64,000 nt of DNA from Desulfurispirillum indicum S5 (GCF_000177635.2 NC_014836.1:1996001-2060000); one strand, 5' to 3'; counted from the first letter of the stretch, positions 18,725-28,333 are shown. Notes: generated by a model from the sequence alone, not told the origin. A program made the numbers and translations.

Positions 18725-20137
18725 TCAGGAGAGTTCGCCGTTTCTCACGGCGTGCCCCTTGCCCGCATGCAGTTTGCCCTGGGCGTAGGCCAGCACGGAA
18801 GGAGCGTCCACTCCCGTGCTGCCCCGGGCGATGGTCATGCGGAAGAAGACCTGAAACTTCTTGCCATCTGCCTCCAGGGCCTCATCGGAAAGCTGTTCCG
18901 CAACGCCATCCATATACTGTTGGGCCTCTACGGTGGAGTATTCGGTGGGAATAAGCACACCGAAGTGCCCCGGAGTAAAGGCGGCGACGATCATGCCCGG
19001 CCCGGCAATACGCTCCAGGCAGGAGGCCACTTTGCGCAGCAGTTTTTCAATGGTGGCAAAGCCAAACTTGTTCATGAGCTTATCCACCCGCTCCAGCTCA
19101 ATATAGACAATGTAGGCCTCGCCGGCCTTTTTGACAATACTGTCGTAGGTCTGCACGAAAAAGCGCTCGTTGTAGAGCCTGGTCAGGGGGTCTATCTCGC
19201 TGAACTTGTGGCGCAGAATCATGCATTCGCGGGTAATGGCCAGGTAATTGACCAGCAGCTGAAAAATCGCCTGGTCATTGGCGGCAAAGAACTCCTCGCG
19301 CTCGCTGAGCAGGGCGATAACCGCCACCACATTTCCCTCGCTGATGATGGGATAGCCCAGAAAAGAGCGGAATTGGAAGGGTTCATTGAAGGAGTAGGCG
19401 CAGGTGTTGCCGCCATCCTTGCGCACATTTCCCAGGATAAGCGGCTTTTTGTTATAGCAGATCCAGCCCATGAGGCCCGTGCCAAAGTCCGCCGCCGGGC
19501 GCTCGGAGCTGCGAAAGGTCTGCCCGGTGACAAACTGGATGCGGTACTTCTTCTGGGTCGGATCCACCGTAGCCATCAGGCCTGTATCCACATGCAGGCG
19601 CGCGCACAGAAGTTTCACCATCTGACAGAGGATGATATTGAACTCGTAGCCTTCCTGGATGATGCGGTTGAAGCCATGCACGATATCCAGGTAACCGGCC
19701 TTCTCCTCGTAGTATTTGTAGTGCTGATAGGTGTTGAGGATCGTCTTGATCTGCAGGGAGAACATGCTGAGGATCTTCTTGTCGCGGTCATTGAAACCAA
19801 ACTGGCGCTTGGTATCGACCACCAGAATACCCTGCCCCTCGATGGGAACCCCGATGAAGGACTTGATGTCCTCGTCCTTGGCGTAGTAGGGAAAATTGTG
19901 GATCTCCCGCTCGGTGCGGGAGACGTCGTAGACCTTACCGTGCTTGTAGATAACCCCGAGCAGGGAGTTCTCCAGGGGGACACTGAAGTCCTCGACGATA
20001 TTGCGACTCAAGGTCTGGCAGGCCACCAGCTTCAGGCTGGTGTGGGAAGAGTTCAGAATGAAAAACGCGGCAGTGAATGCGTCGGTCACCGAGGCCACCA
20101 GTTGCATCAGATTCTGCAGATCCCTGTTGATATCCAT
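18725..20137 (-). CDS. GAF-GAF protein with degenerate GGDEF domain
   Basis: A 470-residue cytoplasmic protein with two GAF-type modules (about 5-140 and 150-305) and a GGDEF-fold domain from about 310. The fold entry DPLTRLYNERFF is normal, but the active-site loop reads TPGHFG instead of GG[DE]EF, so it should not make c-di-GMP; it may be a binding or regulatory module. It starts three bases after the smc stop codon, so it is almost certainly cotranscribed with smc, an unusual partner. The ligand of the GAF domains is unknown. Confidence 0.85.
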   Translation of the reverse strand: MDINRDLQNLMQLVASVTDAFTAAFFILNSSHTSLKLVACQTLSRNIVEDFSVPLENSLLGVIYKHGKVYDVSRTEREIHNFPYYAKDEDIKSFIGVPIEGQGILVVDTKRQFGFNDRDKKILSMFSLQIKTILNTYQHYKYYEEKAGYLDIVHGFNRIIQEGYEFNIILCQMVKLLCARLHVDTGLMATVDPTQKKYRIQFVTGQTFRSSERPAADFGTGLMGWICYNKKPLILGNVRKDGGNTCAYSFNEPFQFRSFLGYPIISEGNVVAVIALLSEREEFFAANDQAIFQLLVNYLAITRECMILRHKFSEIDPLTRLYNERFFVQTYDSIVKKAGEAYIVYIELERVDKLMNKFGFATIEKLLRKVASCLERIAGPGMIVAAFTPGHFGVLIPTEYSTVEAQQYMDGVAEQLSDEALEADGKKFQVFFRMTIARGSTGVDAPSVLAYAQGKLHAGKGHAVRNGELS

Positions 20138-20140
20138 ACT

Positions 20141-23100
20141 CTATCCTTTGGCGGGGGCGTATTGGGTGTGCTGCTCCACATGGGCCAGGTCAACGCCGAC
20201 AATCTTGCTGACTCCCGGCTCCTGCATGGTAATGCCGTAGAGGCGGTCGGCCGACTCCATGGTGCGCTGGTTGTGGGTGATGATGATAAACTGGGTATCC
20301 TGGGCCAGCTCTTTGATCATGGAGCTGAAGCGTACCACGTTTGAGTCGTCCAGGGGAGCGTCCACTTCATCCATGAAGCAAAAAGGGCTCGGTTTGACCA
20401 GGAAAATGGCGAAAATCAACGCCGCTGCGGTCAGGGTCTTCTGGCCCCCGCTGAGCAGGTTGAGGGTCTTGGGACGGGCACCGGGAGGCTCGGCGATGAT
20501 TTCCAGCCCCGCTTCCAGGGGGTCGGAGTCCGTAAGCTTCAGGTAGGCCGTGCCCCCCTGAAAGAGACGGGGGAAGACCAGCTGGAACTTCTCGTTGACC
20601 TGATTGAAGGTCTCCATGAAGCGCGTCTTGGTGGTCTGGTCTATCTTGTCAATACCGGCGCGGATGGAATCCACACTCTTCTGCAGGTCTTCCTGCTGCT
20701 GGCTGAGAAACTCATAGCGCTCCCGTACCTCTTCATAGGTATCTATGGCTTCCATATTCACACTGCCAAGGGCGCTGAGGGAAGCCCGCAACATCTTGAG
20801 CTGATCCAGGACTTCCTGTTCATCCATGAGCAGCGCTGAGCCTGAAGGATTTTTCAGGCTGGCCAGTTCGATATTTTTCTCATCGGCCTGCCTGGTCACG
20901 TTTTCCATGGTCAGCTTATTCTTTTCGATGACCAGGTAGAGGTTTTTTTCCTTTTCTTCCAGCTTTTCAATGGAATCGCGGTAGCTGGCCAGCCTGTCCT
21001 TGAACTGCCGAGCCTCGCCGCCCATCTCATCGAGCTCGCGGCTGGTGCGGGCAATAATCTCCTCGTTTTCAATGGCCTGGGTGTCAATCTCCTCCAGGCG
21101 CTTCTCAATACTCTGCAGTTCGGTCTTCGAGGTGCTCTCACGCTGGCGGTGTTCCTCCAGGCGCTGCAGCATATCCTGGCTGCGCTGTTTCACCTCCGCC
21201 AGTTTCCGGTGCTTTTCCTCCAGCACATTGCGGTCGGACTGCAGTACCTCTTCGGCCCGCGCCAGGCGCACCCGTTCCTCACCCAGGGCAGCCTGGTCAT
21301 CTTCCAGCTGCGGTTCCAGGTGCTCAATACTGTGGGTCAGGTCTTCAATTTCCTCTTCCAGATCCTGCTTGCGGTTACCATGCTCCTTGAGCTCCTCGTT
21401 CAGCGACTGGATCTGCTGACGCGACTCTTCCTGGCGCTGCTCTATGCGCTGGCGCTCGCGATTCATCAGTTCCAGGTGCTTCTCCACCCGGGAGATAATG
21501 GCCTTCTGCTCCTGTATGGCGGCGGCTTTGGCTTCCACCAGTGGAGCCAGGCGCGCGCACTCGGCCTGCTGTTCCTGCACAGCGGCAAAGACCTGCTGCA
21601 TCTGCTCCTGGGAGAGATCCAGCCGACGGGTCAGGTCATCCTCCTGCTTCAGCAGCGCCTGCTCCTGCTCCTCCAGGTGCGCGATATTGTCCAGCACGTC
21701 CAGGGCCTGGGCAGCGGAGAGGTCGGCACTGCCAATGCAGCAGCTGTCGCGGTACACGGTGCCACTGGCGTCGGCAAAAATCTGCCCCGGATAACGGCGG
21801 CAAAGCTCAGACGCCTGCTCTGCGTAGTAGAGATTGCCGGGCAGAGCGATGTGGTGTCCCGGTGCGGCCTGGCAAAGCTGCGCCACCGGCACGGCCCCCT
21901 CAATGGGACTTGCTGGCTGCTGCCGGGTGAGAATCTGAGGAGTGGTTCCGTCAAACTTCTCCACCAGGTACCCCAGGGCCAGAGTGCCCAGCAGGCTCAG
22001 GACGGGAACGCGAAAAGCGGGATCGGGAATGTGCAGCGCCTCAATCATGCGCTCCTGAAAATCTGCCGGCGGGTTGGCCTGCAGGGACTGCAGAATTTTG
22101 CGGGCACTCTCGATCTGATAGGCGACTTCATACTTTCTGCCGCGCACCTCGCCAAGCTCCTTGCGCAGGCCATCCATGGTGCTCTCCAGCTCCTGCTTGC
22201 GCTCCTGGGCTTCCTGCAGGCGCTGACGCGCCACTTCCTGCCGCGCCACCAGAGCGTCGTACTCGCCATGCACCACACTGTGCTGATGCTGGGCAGTGCC
22301 CAGTTCCTGCTCCAGCTCCTGCTGATCACGACGGCAGTTCTCCAGCTCCTGCTGAGCCTCCTTGATATTGTTTTCCATATCGATGAGGCGATTGCGGCAG
22401 TTGGTGATGCGGGTCAGGGTTTCAAAGGAGTCCTGACGGGCCAGTTCCAGCTCTTCTTTATAGCTCTCGATTTTTTCCTTTTTGCGCTGCAGGGCCTCCG
22501 AGGCCTCGGCGATGGTTGCCCTGAGCTGCTCCATGCGGTTGGTGGCACTGTCGATGCGGGAGCTGAAGTGACGGACTTCGTCCTGCAGGGCGTCCTGCAG
22601 GCGTGAAAGCTCGGTGAGCTCCCCCGCTTCGCGGGAAGAAAAGTCCTCAAACTGGCGCATGGACTCCTGAATCGACTGCTGCTTCTGCTCCAGCAGGGCT
22701 TTTTCCTGCAGAAAGCTCTCCCGCTGGCGAGTGTGATAGGTCAGCTTGGCTTCCATCTGGGCGATATGCTGATGCTCACGCTGCAGCTGCTCCTGCAGCT
22801 CAGCCATATGCTTCTTCTGTTCCTCCAGCTGCTCCTGAACATGACGGGACTGCTCCAGCGCCTCGGTCAGCAGATTGCTGGCCTCGAAGTACTGCTTGGA
22901 GAGCACCTGCACCTCCAGCTCGTAAATCCTGCTGGTGAGCTCCCGGTGCTGCAGTGCCTTGGCGGCCTGCTTCTTCAGGTAGTGGTACTGCTTCTCCACT
23001 TCCTGGGTGACATCCTGCACCCGCAGCAGGTTATTGTTGACATCCTCCAGCTTGGCCAGAGCCTCTTTCTTGCTCTCCTTGAACTTGTTGATGCCGGCGG

Positions 23101-23593
23101 CCTCCTCAATGACCCCCCGGCGGTCTTCGGGTCTGGAGGTAACGATCTGGTGAATTTTCCCCTGCTCGATGATACTCATGGCGCGGGTGCCCACGCCAGA
23201 GTCCATGAAGAGACCGCGCACATCCTTGAGGCGGCTGGCGGCCCCATTGATGCGGTATTCGGAAACGCCGTTCATGGTGAGGCGGCGGATGACTTCAACT
23301 TCGTGAAATTCTGAATAGGGGTAGGGGAAGCTGTCGGACTCCAGCTTCAGCTTGACTTCGGCCATCTGGGCCGGAGAGCGGCGCTGGGTCCCGGCAAAGA
23401 TCACGTCGGCCATACTGGCACCGCGCAGATCCTTGGCCCGCTGCTCGCCCATCACCCAGCGAATGGCGTCACTGATGTTGCTCTTGCCGCATCCGTTGGG
23501 GCCCACGATGGCGGTGATGCCATCGCGGAAATCCAGGACGCTGCGCTCGCTAAAGGACTTGAAGCCTGATATCTCAAGGCGCTTGAATTTCAA
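20141..23593 (-). CDS. smc: Chromosome segregation protein SMC
   Basis: A 1150-residue ATPase of the standard bacterial SMC architecture. Walker A GPNGCGKSN is at residues 31-39, then a coiled coil to about 500, the hinge (about 510-650), the returning coiled coil, the ABC signature LSGGQKTLTA near 1047 and the Walker B FMDEVDAPLDD near 1075. SMC with ScpA/ScpB organises and segregates the chromosome. The start is TTG 23593: family proteins begin (M)KFKRLEISGFKSF, and the frame upstream is unconserved. No good ribosome site is visible for this start, so a few residues of uncertainty remain. Confidence 0.94.
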   Translation of the reverse strand: MKFKRLEISGFKSFSERSVLDFRDGITAIVGPNGCGKSNISDAIRWVMGEQRAKDLRGASMADVIFAGTQRRSPAQMAEVKLKLESDSFPYPYSEFHEVEVIRRLTMNGVSEYRINGAASRLKDVRGLFMDSGVGTRAMSIIEQGKIHQIVTSRPEDRRGVIEEAAGINKFKESKKEALAKLEDVNNNLLRVQDVTQEVEKQYHYLKKQAAKALQHRELTSRIYELEVQVLSKQYFEASNLLTEALEQSRHVQEQLEEQKKHMAELQEQLQREHQHIAQMEAKLTYHTRQRESFLQEKALLEQKQQSIQESMRQFEDFSSREAGELTELSRLQDALQDEVRHFSSRIDSATNRMEQLRATIAEASEALQRKKEKIESYKEELELARQDSFETLTRITNCRNRLIDMENNIKEAQQELENCRRDQQELEQELGTAQHQHSVVHGEYDALVARQEVARQRLQEAQERKQELESTMDGLRKELGEVRGRKYEVAYQIESARKILQSLQANPPADFQERMIEALHIPDPAFRVPVLSLLGTLALGYLVEKFDGTTPQILTRQQPASPIEGAVPVAQLCQAAPGHHIALPGNLYYAEQASELCRRYPGQIFADASGTVYRDSCCIGSADLSAAQALDVLDNIAHLEEQEQALLKQEDDLTRRLDLSQEQMQQVFAAVQEQQAECARLAPLVEAKAAAIQEQKAIISRVEKHLELMNRERQRIEQRQEESRQQIQSLNEELKEHGNRKQDLEEEIEDLTHSIEHLEPQLEDDQAALGEERVRLARAEEVLQSDRNVLEEKHRKLAEVKQRSQDMLQRLEEHRQRESTSKTELQSIEKRLEEIDTQAIENEEIIARTSRELDEMGGEARQFKDRLASYRDSIEKLEEKEKNLYLVIEKNKLTMENVTRQADEKNIELASLKNPSGSALLMDEQEVLDQLKMLRASLSALGSVNMEAIDTYEEVRERYEFLSQQQEDLQKSVDSIRAGIDKIDQTTKTRFMETFNQVNEKFQLVFPRLFQGGTAYLKLTDSDPLEAGLEIIAEPPGARPKTLNLLSGGQKTLTAAALIFAIFLVKPSPFCFMDEVDAPLDDSNVVRFSSMIKELAQDTQFIIITHNQRTMESADRLYGITMQEPGVSKIVGVDLAHVEQHTQYAPAKG

Positions 23594-23766
23594 AAAAACA
23601 CCATTTCCCGTGAAACGAACCGCGATAAGGTCGTTTTCCGTAAAGCATTGGTATATATGAACTGAAGCGCCATAACATAGCATAAGGTGACAATGAAAAA
23701 AAGCGGAAAAAATCGTCTGAATGGGCATGGGAAAAAGATCAGGCAGAACAGCGCGCACCGAAAACA

Positions 23767-23807
23767 GTTGCGTCGTCAAGAAAGCACCACTTTCCTGACG
23801 ACGCAAC
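23767..23807 (-). terminator. Hairpin terminator downstream of aroF
   Basis: Two 18-base arms (23767-23784 and 23790-23807) complementary at 17 positions around a 5-base loop, followed on the minus strand by TGTTTTC. It lies 24 bases after the aroF stop and probably ends or attenuates aroF transcription before smc. Confidence 0.65.
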
Positions 23808-23830
23808 ACGGAGAGAACCAGGAGAAGATA

Positions 23831-24841
23831 TTACCCTCGCAGCGAAGCCTGCAGACGATCCAGGCGAACCATCAGCTCGGCGAACTGGGGCGGATTCAAA
23901 CTCTGGGGACCGTCACACAGCGCCATATCGGGATTGGGGTGAACCTCGATCATCAGGCCGTCAGCTCCAGCCGCCATGGCCGCCAGGGAGAGACTGGGAA
24001 CCAGGGAAGCGAATCCCGTGGCGTGACTGGGGTCAATGATAATGGGCAAGTGGGTGCGCTGGTGCAGCACGGGAATAGCGCTGATATCCAGGGTGTTACG
24101 GGTGGCTGTCTCAAAGGTGCGGATACCCCGCTCGCACAGAATAACATCGCGATTACCCTCGCTGAGAATGTACTCAGCGCTCATGAGAAATTCCTCAATG
24201 GTGGTGCTCATGCCGCGCTTCAGCAGTACCGGCTTGCGGGTTTCGCCCACCAGCTTGAGTAGCGAGAAGTTCTGAATATTGCGGGCACCGATCTGCAGTA
24301 CATCGGCGTAGCGCTCCACCAGATCAAGATCACGGGGATTCATGACCTCGGTCACGATGGGCAGCCCCACCTCATCGCCAGCAGCGCGCAACCACTTCAG
24401 GCCATCTTCACCCATGCCCTGGAAAGAGTAGGGGCTGGTGCGCGGCTTGAAGGCACCGCCACGCAACGCCTTCGCACCGGCCTGCTTGACAGCGACGGCA
24501 GCTTCCAGAACCTGCTCAGGAGTCTCCACGCTGCACGGTCCCGCGATAACCGAGGTGTAACCTCCACCAAAGCGGGCCGGGCCAACTTCCACAATGGTCG
24601 GAGTGGGTTTGGTTTCCAGACTGGCCAGTTTGTAGGGTTTCTGAATGGGGACCACCGAGTCCACACACGCGATTTTGTGCAGATCCAGCAGGCTTTCGCG
24701 ATTTCCACCGACGCCCACCGCGCCGATAATGGTCCGCTCTTCTCCCACGATCACATGGGGACGAAAGCCGAAAGCCACCACCCGTTCACAGACATGTTCG
24801 CGATCTTCCTCTGTTGCCGTTGCCTTGAGTACGATAACCAT
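23831..24841 (-). CDS. aroF: 3-deoxy-7-phosphoheptulonate synthase (DAHP synthase, AroF/AroG type with N-terminal regulatory domain)
   Basis: A 336-residue enzyme that condenses PEP and erythrose-4-phosphate, the first step toward chorismate. The N-terminal about 70 residues (MVIVLKATATEEDREHV) form the ferredoxin-like regulatory domain seen in the Thermotoga type, in which tyrosine or phenylalanine inhibits. The barrel follows with VIAGPCSVE, GGAFKPRTSPYSFQG, LLKRGMS and IIDPSHATG. ATG 24841 has AAGGAGA upstream. It sits apart from the aroCKBQ operon and behind an attenuator-like leader (24880-24980). Confidence 0.95.
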   Translation of the reverse strand: MVIVLKATATEEDREHVCERVVAFGFRPHVIVGEERTIIGAVGVGGNRESLLDLHKIACVDSVVPIQKPYKLASLETKPTPTIVEVGPARFGGGYTSVIAGPCSVETPEQVLEAAVAVKQAGAKALRGGAFKPRTSPYSFQGMGEDGLKWLRAAGDEVGLPIVTEVMNPRDLDLVERYADVLQIGARNIQNFSLLKLVGETRKPVLLKRGMSTTIEEFLMSAEYILSEGNRDVILCERGIRTFETATRNTLDISAIPVLHQRTHLPIIIDPSHATGFASLVPSLSLAAMAAGADGLMIEVHPNPDMALCDGPQSLNPPQFAELMVRLDRLQASLRG

Positions 24842-24879
24842 AGTGTTCTCCTTCAGTACTGAGGTTGTTGCTGGTGAAT

Positions 24880-24980
24880 AAAAAAAAGCCGCCGGAAAAG
24901 GGGGTCTCCCTTCTCCTGCGGCCTTTGGCTTCTGAATATAGACAAAAGACCGCAAACAGAACCATGTCCTGCTTGCGGTC
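24880..24980 (-). promoter_or_regulatory. Attenuator-type leader of aroF (competing hairpins and terminator)
   Basis: On the transcribed (minus) strand three elements can be drawn. An early 12-bp hairpin with one G-U pair spans 24980-24948. A terminator hairpin with arms from 24922 to 24888 has a GCCGC/GCGGC base plus a GGAGAAGGG upper stem and runs into eight U residues (24887-24880). A 7-base segment of the first hairpin (24954-24948) can instead pair with 24923-24917, which is the 5' arm of the terminator. The folds are mutually exclusive, which is how attenuators work. No convincing leader peptide or known aptamer was recognised. Confidence 0.68.
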
Positions 24981-25082
24981 CGTTGTGTCGGTTACCCAAA
25001 CAGGCAGCTACCTAAAAAAGTAATACTGCCAAAAATATACTGTCTGAAGCGTTTGCACGGTATTGACATCCTTATGATGCGG

Positions 25083-25110
25083 TTGTTTTCAGCTGGAATT
25101 TATGCATAAT
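25083..25110 (+). promoter_or_regulatory. Likely hemB operon promoter
   Basis: TTGTTT (25083-25088), 16 bases, CATAAT (25105-25110), 47 bases before the hemB start. An isolated TTGACA at 25063 has no well-placed -10 partner. Confidence 0.4.
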
Positions 25111-25157
25111 ATGGACCTCTGTTACCCGTGTCAATAAAAAAATCTGGAGCATACCGC

Positions 25158-26135
25158 ATGCAGGAACTCATCCGCCGCCCCCGAAGACTTCGCACCTCGC
25201 CAACGCTGCGCCGCATGGTGCAGGAAACCACCCTGACCCCCAGCGACTTTGTCATGCCGCTGTTCATCTGCCATGGTGAAAAGATCAGTCAGCCCGTGGG
25301 CTCCATGCCCGGCGTGAACCGCGTCAGCATTGACGTGGCCGTGGCCGAATGTCGCGAGCTGCAGCAGCTGGGCATTCCAGCCGTGATCCTCTTCGGCATA
25401 CCCGCAGCCAAGGACCCCCTCGGCAAGGAAGGCTATGACGACAACGGCATCATTCAGCAGGCCGTGCGCGCCATCAAGCAGGCGGTGCCCGAGCTGCTGG
25501 TCATCACCGATGTCTGCCTGTGCGAATACACGGATCACGGCCACTGCGGCGTTATCGTCGACGGCGACGTCCATAACGACACCACCGTTGAGCTGCTGGT
25601 GAAGGAAGCGATCTCACACGCCCGCGCGGGTGCCGATATCGTGGCCCCTTCTGACATGATGGATGGCCGCATCGGCTCCATCCGCGAAGGCCTTGACGAA
25701 GCGGGTTTCAGCCAGATCCCCGTCATGAGCTACTCCGTGAAATACTGCTCGGCATTCTATGGGCCCTTCCGCGACGCGGCCGACTCCACCCCCCAGTTCG
25801 GCGACCGCAAAACCTATCAGATGGATCCCGCCAACAGCCGCGAAGCCATCGTGGAGGCCTCCCTCGACGTGGAAGAGGGCGCGGACTTCCTGATGGTGAA
25901 ACCCGCCCTGCCCTACCTGGACATCATCGCCTCCCTCAAGGAGAACTTCTCCCTGCCCCTGGCGGCCTATCACGTCAGCGGTGAATACGCCATGATCAAG
26001 GCAGCAGGCCGCAACGGCTGGCTGGACGAAGCCAAGGCCATGGAGGAGTCGCTGCTCTCCATCAAGCGCGCCGGCGCCGACATCATCATATCCTACTACG
26101 CCAAAGAGTTCGCTCAGCGCTATCAGGGGAAATAA
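25158..26135 (+). CDS. hemB: Delta-aminolevulinic acid dehydratase (porphobilinogen synthase)
   Basis: A 325-residue enzyme joining two 5-aminolevulinate molecules in heme synthesis. Both Schiff-base lysines are visible, in [14 protein letters not shown] and [12 protein letters not shown]. The [12 protein letters not shown] segment replaces the cysteine-rich zinc site of the zinc-only enzymes, suggesting a different metal dependence. SDMMDGRIG is conserved. ATG 25158 was chosen because CTGGAG lies 8 bases upstream; a GTG-type start 30 bases earlier has no such site. Six bases separate it from the pyrophosphatase gene. Confidence 0.95.
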   Translation: MQELIRRPRRLRTSPTLRRMVQETTLTPSDFVMPLFICHGEKISQPVGSMPGVNRVSIDVAVAECRELQQLGIPAVILFGIPAAKDPLGKEGYDDNGIIQQAVRAIKQAVPELLVITDVCLCEYTDHGHCGVIVDGDVHNDTTVELLVKEAISHARAGADIVAPSDMMDGRIGSIREGLDEAGFSQIPVMSYSVKYCSAFYGPFRDAADSTPQFGDRKTYQMDPANSREAIVEASLDVEEGADFLMVKPALPYLDIIASLKENFSLPLAAYHVSGEYAMIKAAGRNGWLDEAKAMEESLLSIKRAGADIIISYYAKEFAQRYQGK

Positions 26136-26141
26136 CGACCC

Positions 26142-27800
26142 ATGCAGGATACCATCGTCATCGGCCACAAAAATCCCGATACGGATTCCATCTGCTCGGC
26201 CATCGCCTACGCGCAGCTGAAGTCGCAGCTTGCTCCGGACACCAGCTTCGTGGCCGGGCGCTGTGGGCAGCTCAACAAGCAGACCCGCTACATTCTTGAG
26301 CGCTTCGGCGTTGCCGCTCCCCGCTTTCTGCGCGACGTGCATCCCCGGGTGCGCGACGCCCTGCAGGAGGAGGCCGTCTGGGCCCACTGCAACACGCCCA
26401 TTTTTCAGGTCATGCGCAATATCGATGAAAAACGCATTCGCATAACCCCCATAGTGGACGACCACGGCATCTTCAATGGAGTCGTCAGTATTCTGGAGGT
26501 GGCGGAATTCTTCCTGGAGAAAGACACTGTCCACCACCCCAACTTCCTGATCCGCCCGGAGAACTTTCCCGCCGTGCTCCCCGGAACCTTCCACCGTGAG
26601 GGGGAGCTGGAGGAATTCCCCGCGCGTATCTTTGCCGCAGCCATGCCTTCCGAACGCGCAGTGGAGCGTTTTGAGCGCATGCAGAGTGATGACATCCTGC
26701 TCATCACCGGCAAGCGCCGCGACATTCTCGAATACGCGATCCGTAAACAGTTCCCCGCCATTATCCTCACTGGCATTGAAGGCCCCGATGACCTGGATAT
26801 CGACTTCAGCAACTATCGCGGCTGGGTCTACATCTCCCAGTGGGACACAGCGGAAACCCTGCGCCGCTGTACCCTGGCCGTTCCCTGCAAATCCATCATG
26901 AACCGGGATGTGCCGGTGGCAACCCCAGAGATGCTCTTTGAAGAGGCCCGGGACATCGTGGCCAGCTCTGAGCATAAAGGGCTGCCGGTTCTGGACGAAC
27001 AGCGGCGGCTGCTGGGTATGGTGACGCGCACCAACTTCCTGCATCGCCCACAGCCCCGACTGGTGCTCATGGATCACAATGAGCTGGCCCAGGCCGTGGA
27101 TGGCGCGGAAAATGCCCGCATCGTCGAGATCGTGGATCACCACCGGCTCGGTTCCCTCAAAACCACCCACCCGATCCACGTTCTGGCCAAACCCGTGGGC
27201 AGCACCTGCACCCTGGTTTACCAGCAGTACCGCTTCCACGGCATCACCCCTGACCCGGTGACGGCAGGCCTGCTGCTGTGCGGCATTCTCAGCGATACCG
27301 TCATCACCAAGTCCCCCACCACCACCGTGGAGGACACCGATGCCCTGGAACGCCTGGCCACCCTCGCGGGAGTTGACTCCCAGAAGCTCGGCCTGGAAAT
27401 ATTCTCAGCTTCCGACAGCCTGGCCAATGCGGAACCCCGTGCCGTAGTGAACGGTGACCTGAAGATCTACAGCGAATTCGGCGTCAGCGTCGGTATTGCC
27501 CAGGTGGAAGTGGTGACCCTCTCCGAACCAGCCGAGATCTATCAGCAGCTGCAGGCGGCCCTGGATGACCTGCGTTCCAGCCGCAAGCTGGACTGGACTA
27601 TGCTGCTGATCACCGATATTATCAAGGAAGAGAGCATTCTACTCACCAGCGCCTACCCCTGCGGTGAGCAACGACTCAGTTATGGGCGCCGCGATGACCA
27701 TGTGTACCACCTGCCTGGAGTGCTCTCCCGCAAGAAGCAACTGCTGCCGGAAATACTGCGCATACTCGAAGAGTGTGGCAACGAAACCCTGAGGAAATAA
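26142..27800 (+). CDS. ppaC: Manganese-dependent inorganic pyrophosphatase with regulatory CBS-DRTGG insert (CBS-PPase)
   Basis: A 552-residue family II pyrophosphatase. The DHH phosphoesterase domain is split: residues 1-60 carry GHKNPDTDS (metal ligands H9, D13, D15), then comes an insert of about 240 residues with two CBS motifs (IDEKRIRITPIVDD... and SSEHKGLPVLDEQ) flanking a DRTGG-like region, then DHHRLGS and the DHHA2 domain to the end with the substrate-binding GRRDD. CBS-PPases are inhibited by AMP or ADP and activated by ATP or diadenosine tetraphosphate. The length fits CBS-DRTGG members. It is in an operon with hemB, whose pathway and macromolecule synthesis in general release pyrophosphate. 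Confidence 0.93.
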   Translation: MQDTIVIGHKNPDTDSICSAIAYAQLKSQLAPDTSFVAGRCGQLNKQTRYILERFGVAAPRFLRDVHPRVRDALQEEAVWAHCNTPIFQVMRNIDEKRIRITPIVDDHGIFNGVVSILEVAEFFLEKDTVHHPNFLIRPENFPAVLPGTFHREGELEEFPARIFAAAMPSERAVERFERMQSDDILLITGKRRDILEYAIRKQFPAIILTGIEGPDDLDIDFSNYRGWVYISQWDTAETLRRCTLAVPCKSIMNRDVPVATPEMLFEEARDIVASSEHKGLPVLDEQRRLLGMVTRTNFLHRPQPRLVLMDHNELAQAVDGAENARIVEIVDHHRLGSLKTTHPIHVLAKPVGSTCTLVYQQYRFHGITPDPVTAGLLLCGILSDTVITKSPTTTVEDTDALERLATLAGVDSQKLGLEIFSASDSLANAEPRAVVNGDLKIYSEFGVSVGIAQVEVVTLSEPAEIYQQLQAALDDLRSSRKLDWTMLLITDIIKEESILLTSAYPCGEQRLSYGRRDDHVYHLPGVLSRKKQLLPEILRILEECGNETLRK

Positions 27801-27802
27801 TC

Positions 27803-28294
27803 ATGGCTGCCAAGAATGATGCCGCCCGCCCCAACCGCATCACCATCCGCAACCCCAACATCGACGATCTGGCCCCCGTCTTTCACCTGGGCGAGAAGAT
27901 CTTCACCTACCGCATGTCCCCAACCCTCTACCGTACCTGGGACGAATTCGAAGTGGTGGAATTCTTCCTCAGCAGCCAGGAATGCTGTTTTGTGGCGGAA
28001 AGTGATGAGGAGATTGTCGGCTTCCTGCTCGGCTACATTATCGACCGCAAAAACGCCACCCGCAAGGTGGGTTACCTGACCTGGATCGGCGTTGATCCTG
28101 ACTTTGAGAGTAAAGGATTGGCAGGAAAACTCTTTGCCAAATTCCGCAGGGTCATGCATGAAAATGAAGTGGAGCTGCTGCTGGTGGACACCGAAGCCAA
28201 TAACCACCGCGCCCTGAATTTCTTTCAGCGGGTAGGCTTCAAATCCCCGCGTGACCACCTCTACCTGACCCTGAAGATGGATGAGGAAGAGTGA
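27803..28294 (+). CDS. GNAT-family N-acetyltransferase
   Basis: A 163-residue acetyltransferase. The acetyl-CoA loop is in GVDPDFESKGLAGKL (R/Q-x-x-G-x-G/A variant), followed by the late-domain motif NNHRALNFFQRVGF. It starts two bases after the pyrophosphatase stop, with GAGGAA upstream, so it is cotranscribed. The general layout resembles RimI-like or small-molecule acetyltransferases; the substrate cannot be told from sequence. Confidence 0.88.
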   Translation: MAAKNDAARPNRITIRNPNIDDLAPVFHLGEKIFTYRMSPTLYRTWDEFEVVEFFLSSQECCFVAESDEEIVGFLLGYIIDRKNATRKVGYLTWIGVDPDFESKGLAGKLFAKFRRVMHENEVELLLVDTEANNHRALNFFQRVGFKSPRDHLYLTLKMDEEE

Positions 28295-28333
28295 TCCGCG
28301 CAAAACTGCACGCTGAGAGCTTACTGAAAGGGA

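Noticed and set aside
18332-20344. A 670-codon plus-strand frame over the Usp, GAF and smc genes
   Set aside because: Antisense shadow of three well-supported genes; no domain recognisable.
24845-24965. A Phe/Tyr-rich leader peptide for aroF
   Set aside because: The frame has no stop within about 40 codons and AGGA lies only 2 bases before its ATG, so it is not a normal leader peptide.
24880-25060. The aroF leader as a GEMM-I (c-di-GMP) or T-box riboswitch
   Set aside because: GGTAGC, GGGTAACC and GGACCGCAAGC are reminiscent of GEMM-I pieces but in the wrong order, and no GGGACGCAAAGCC core exists. The T-box core (AGGGUGGNACCGCG) is absent.
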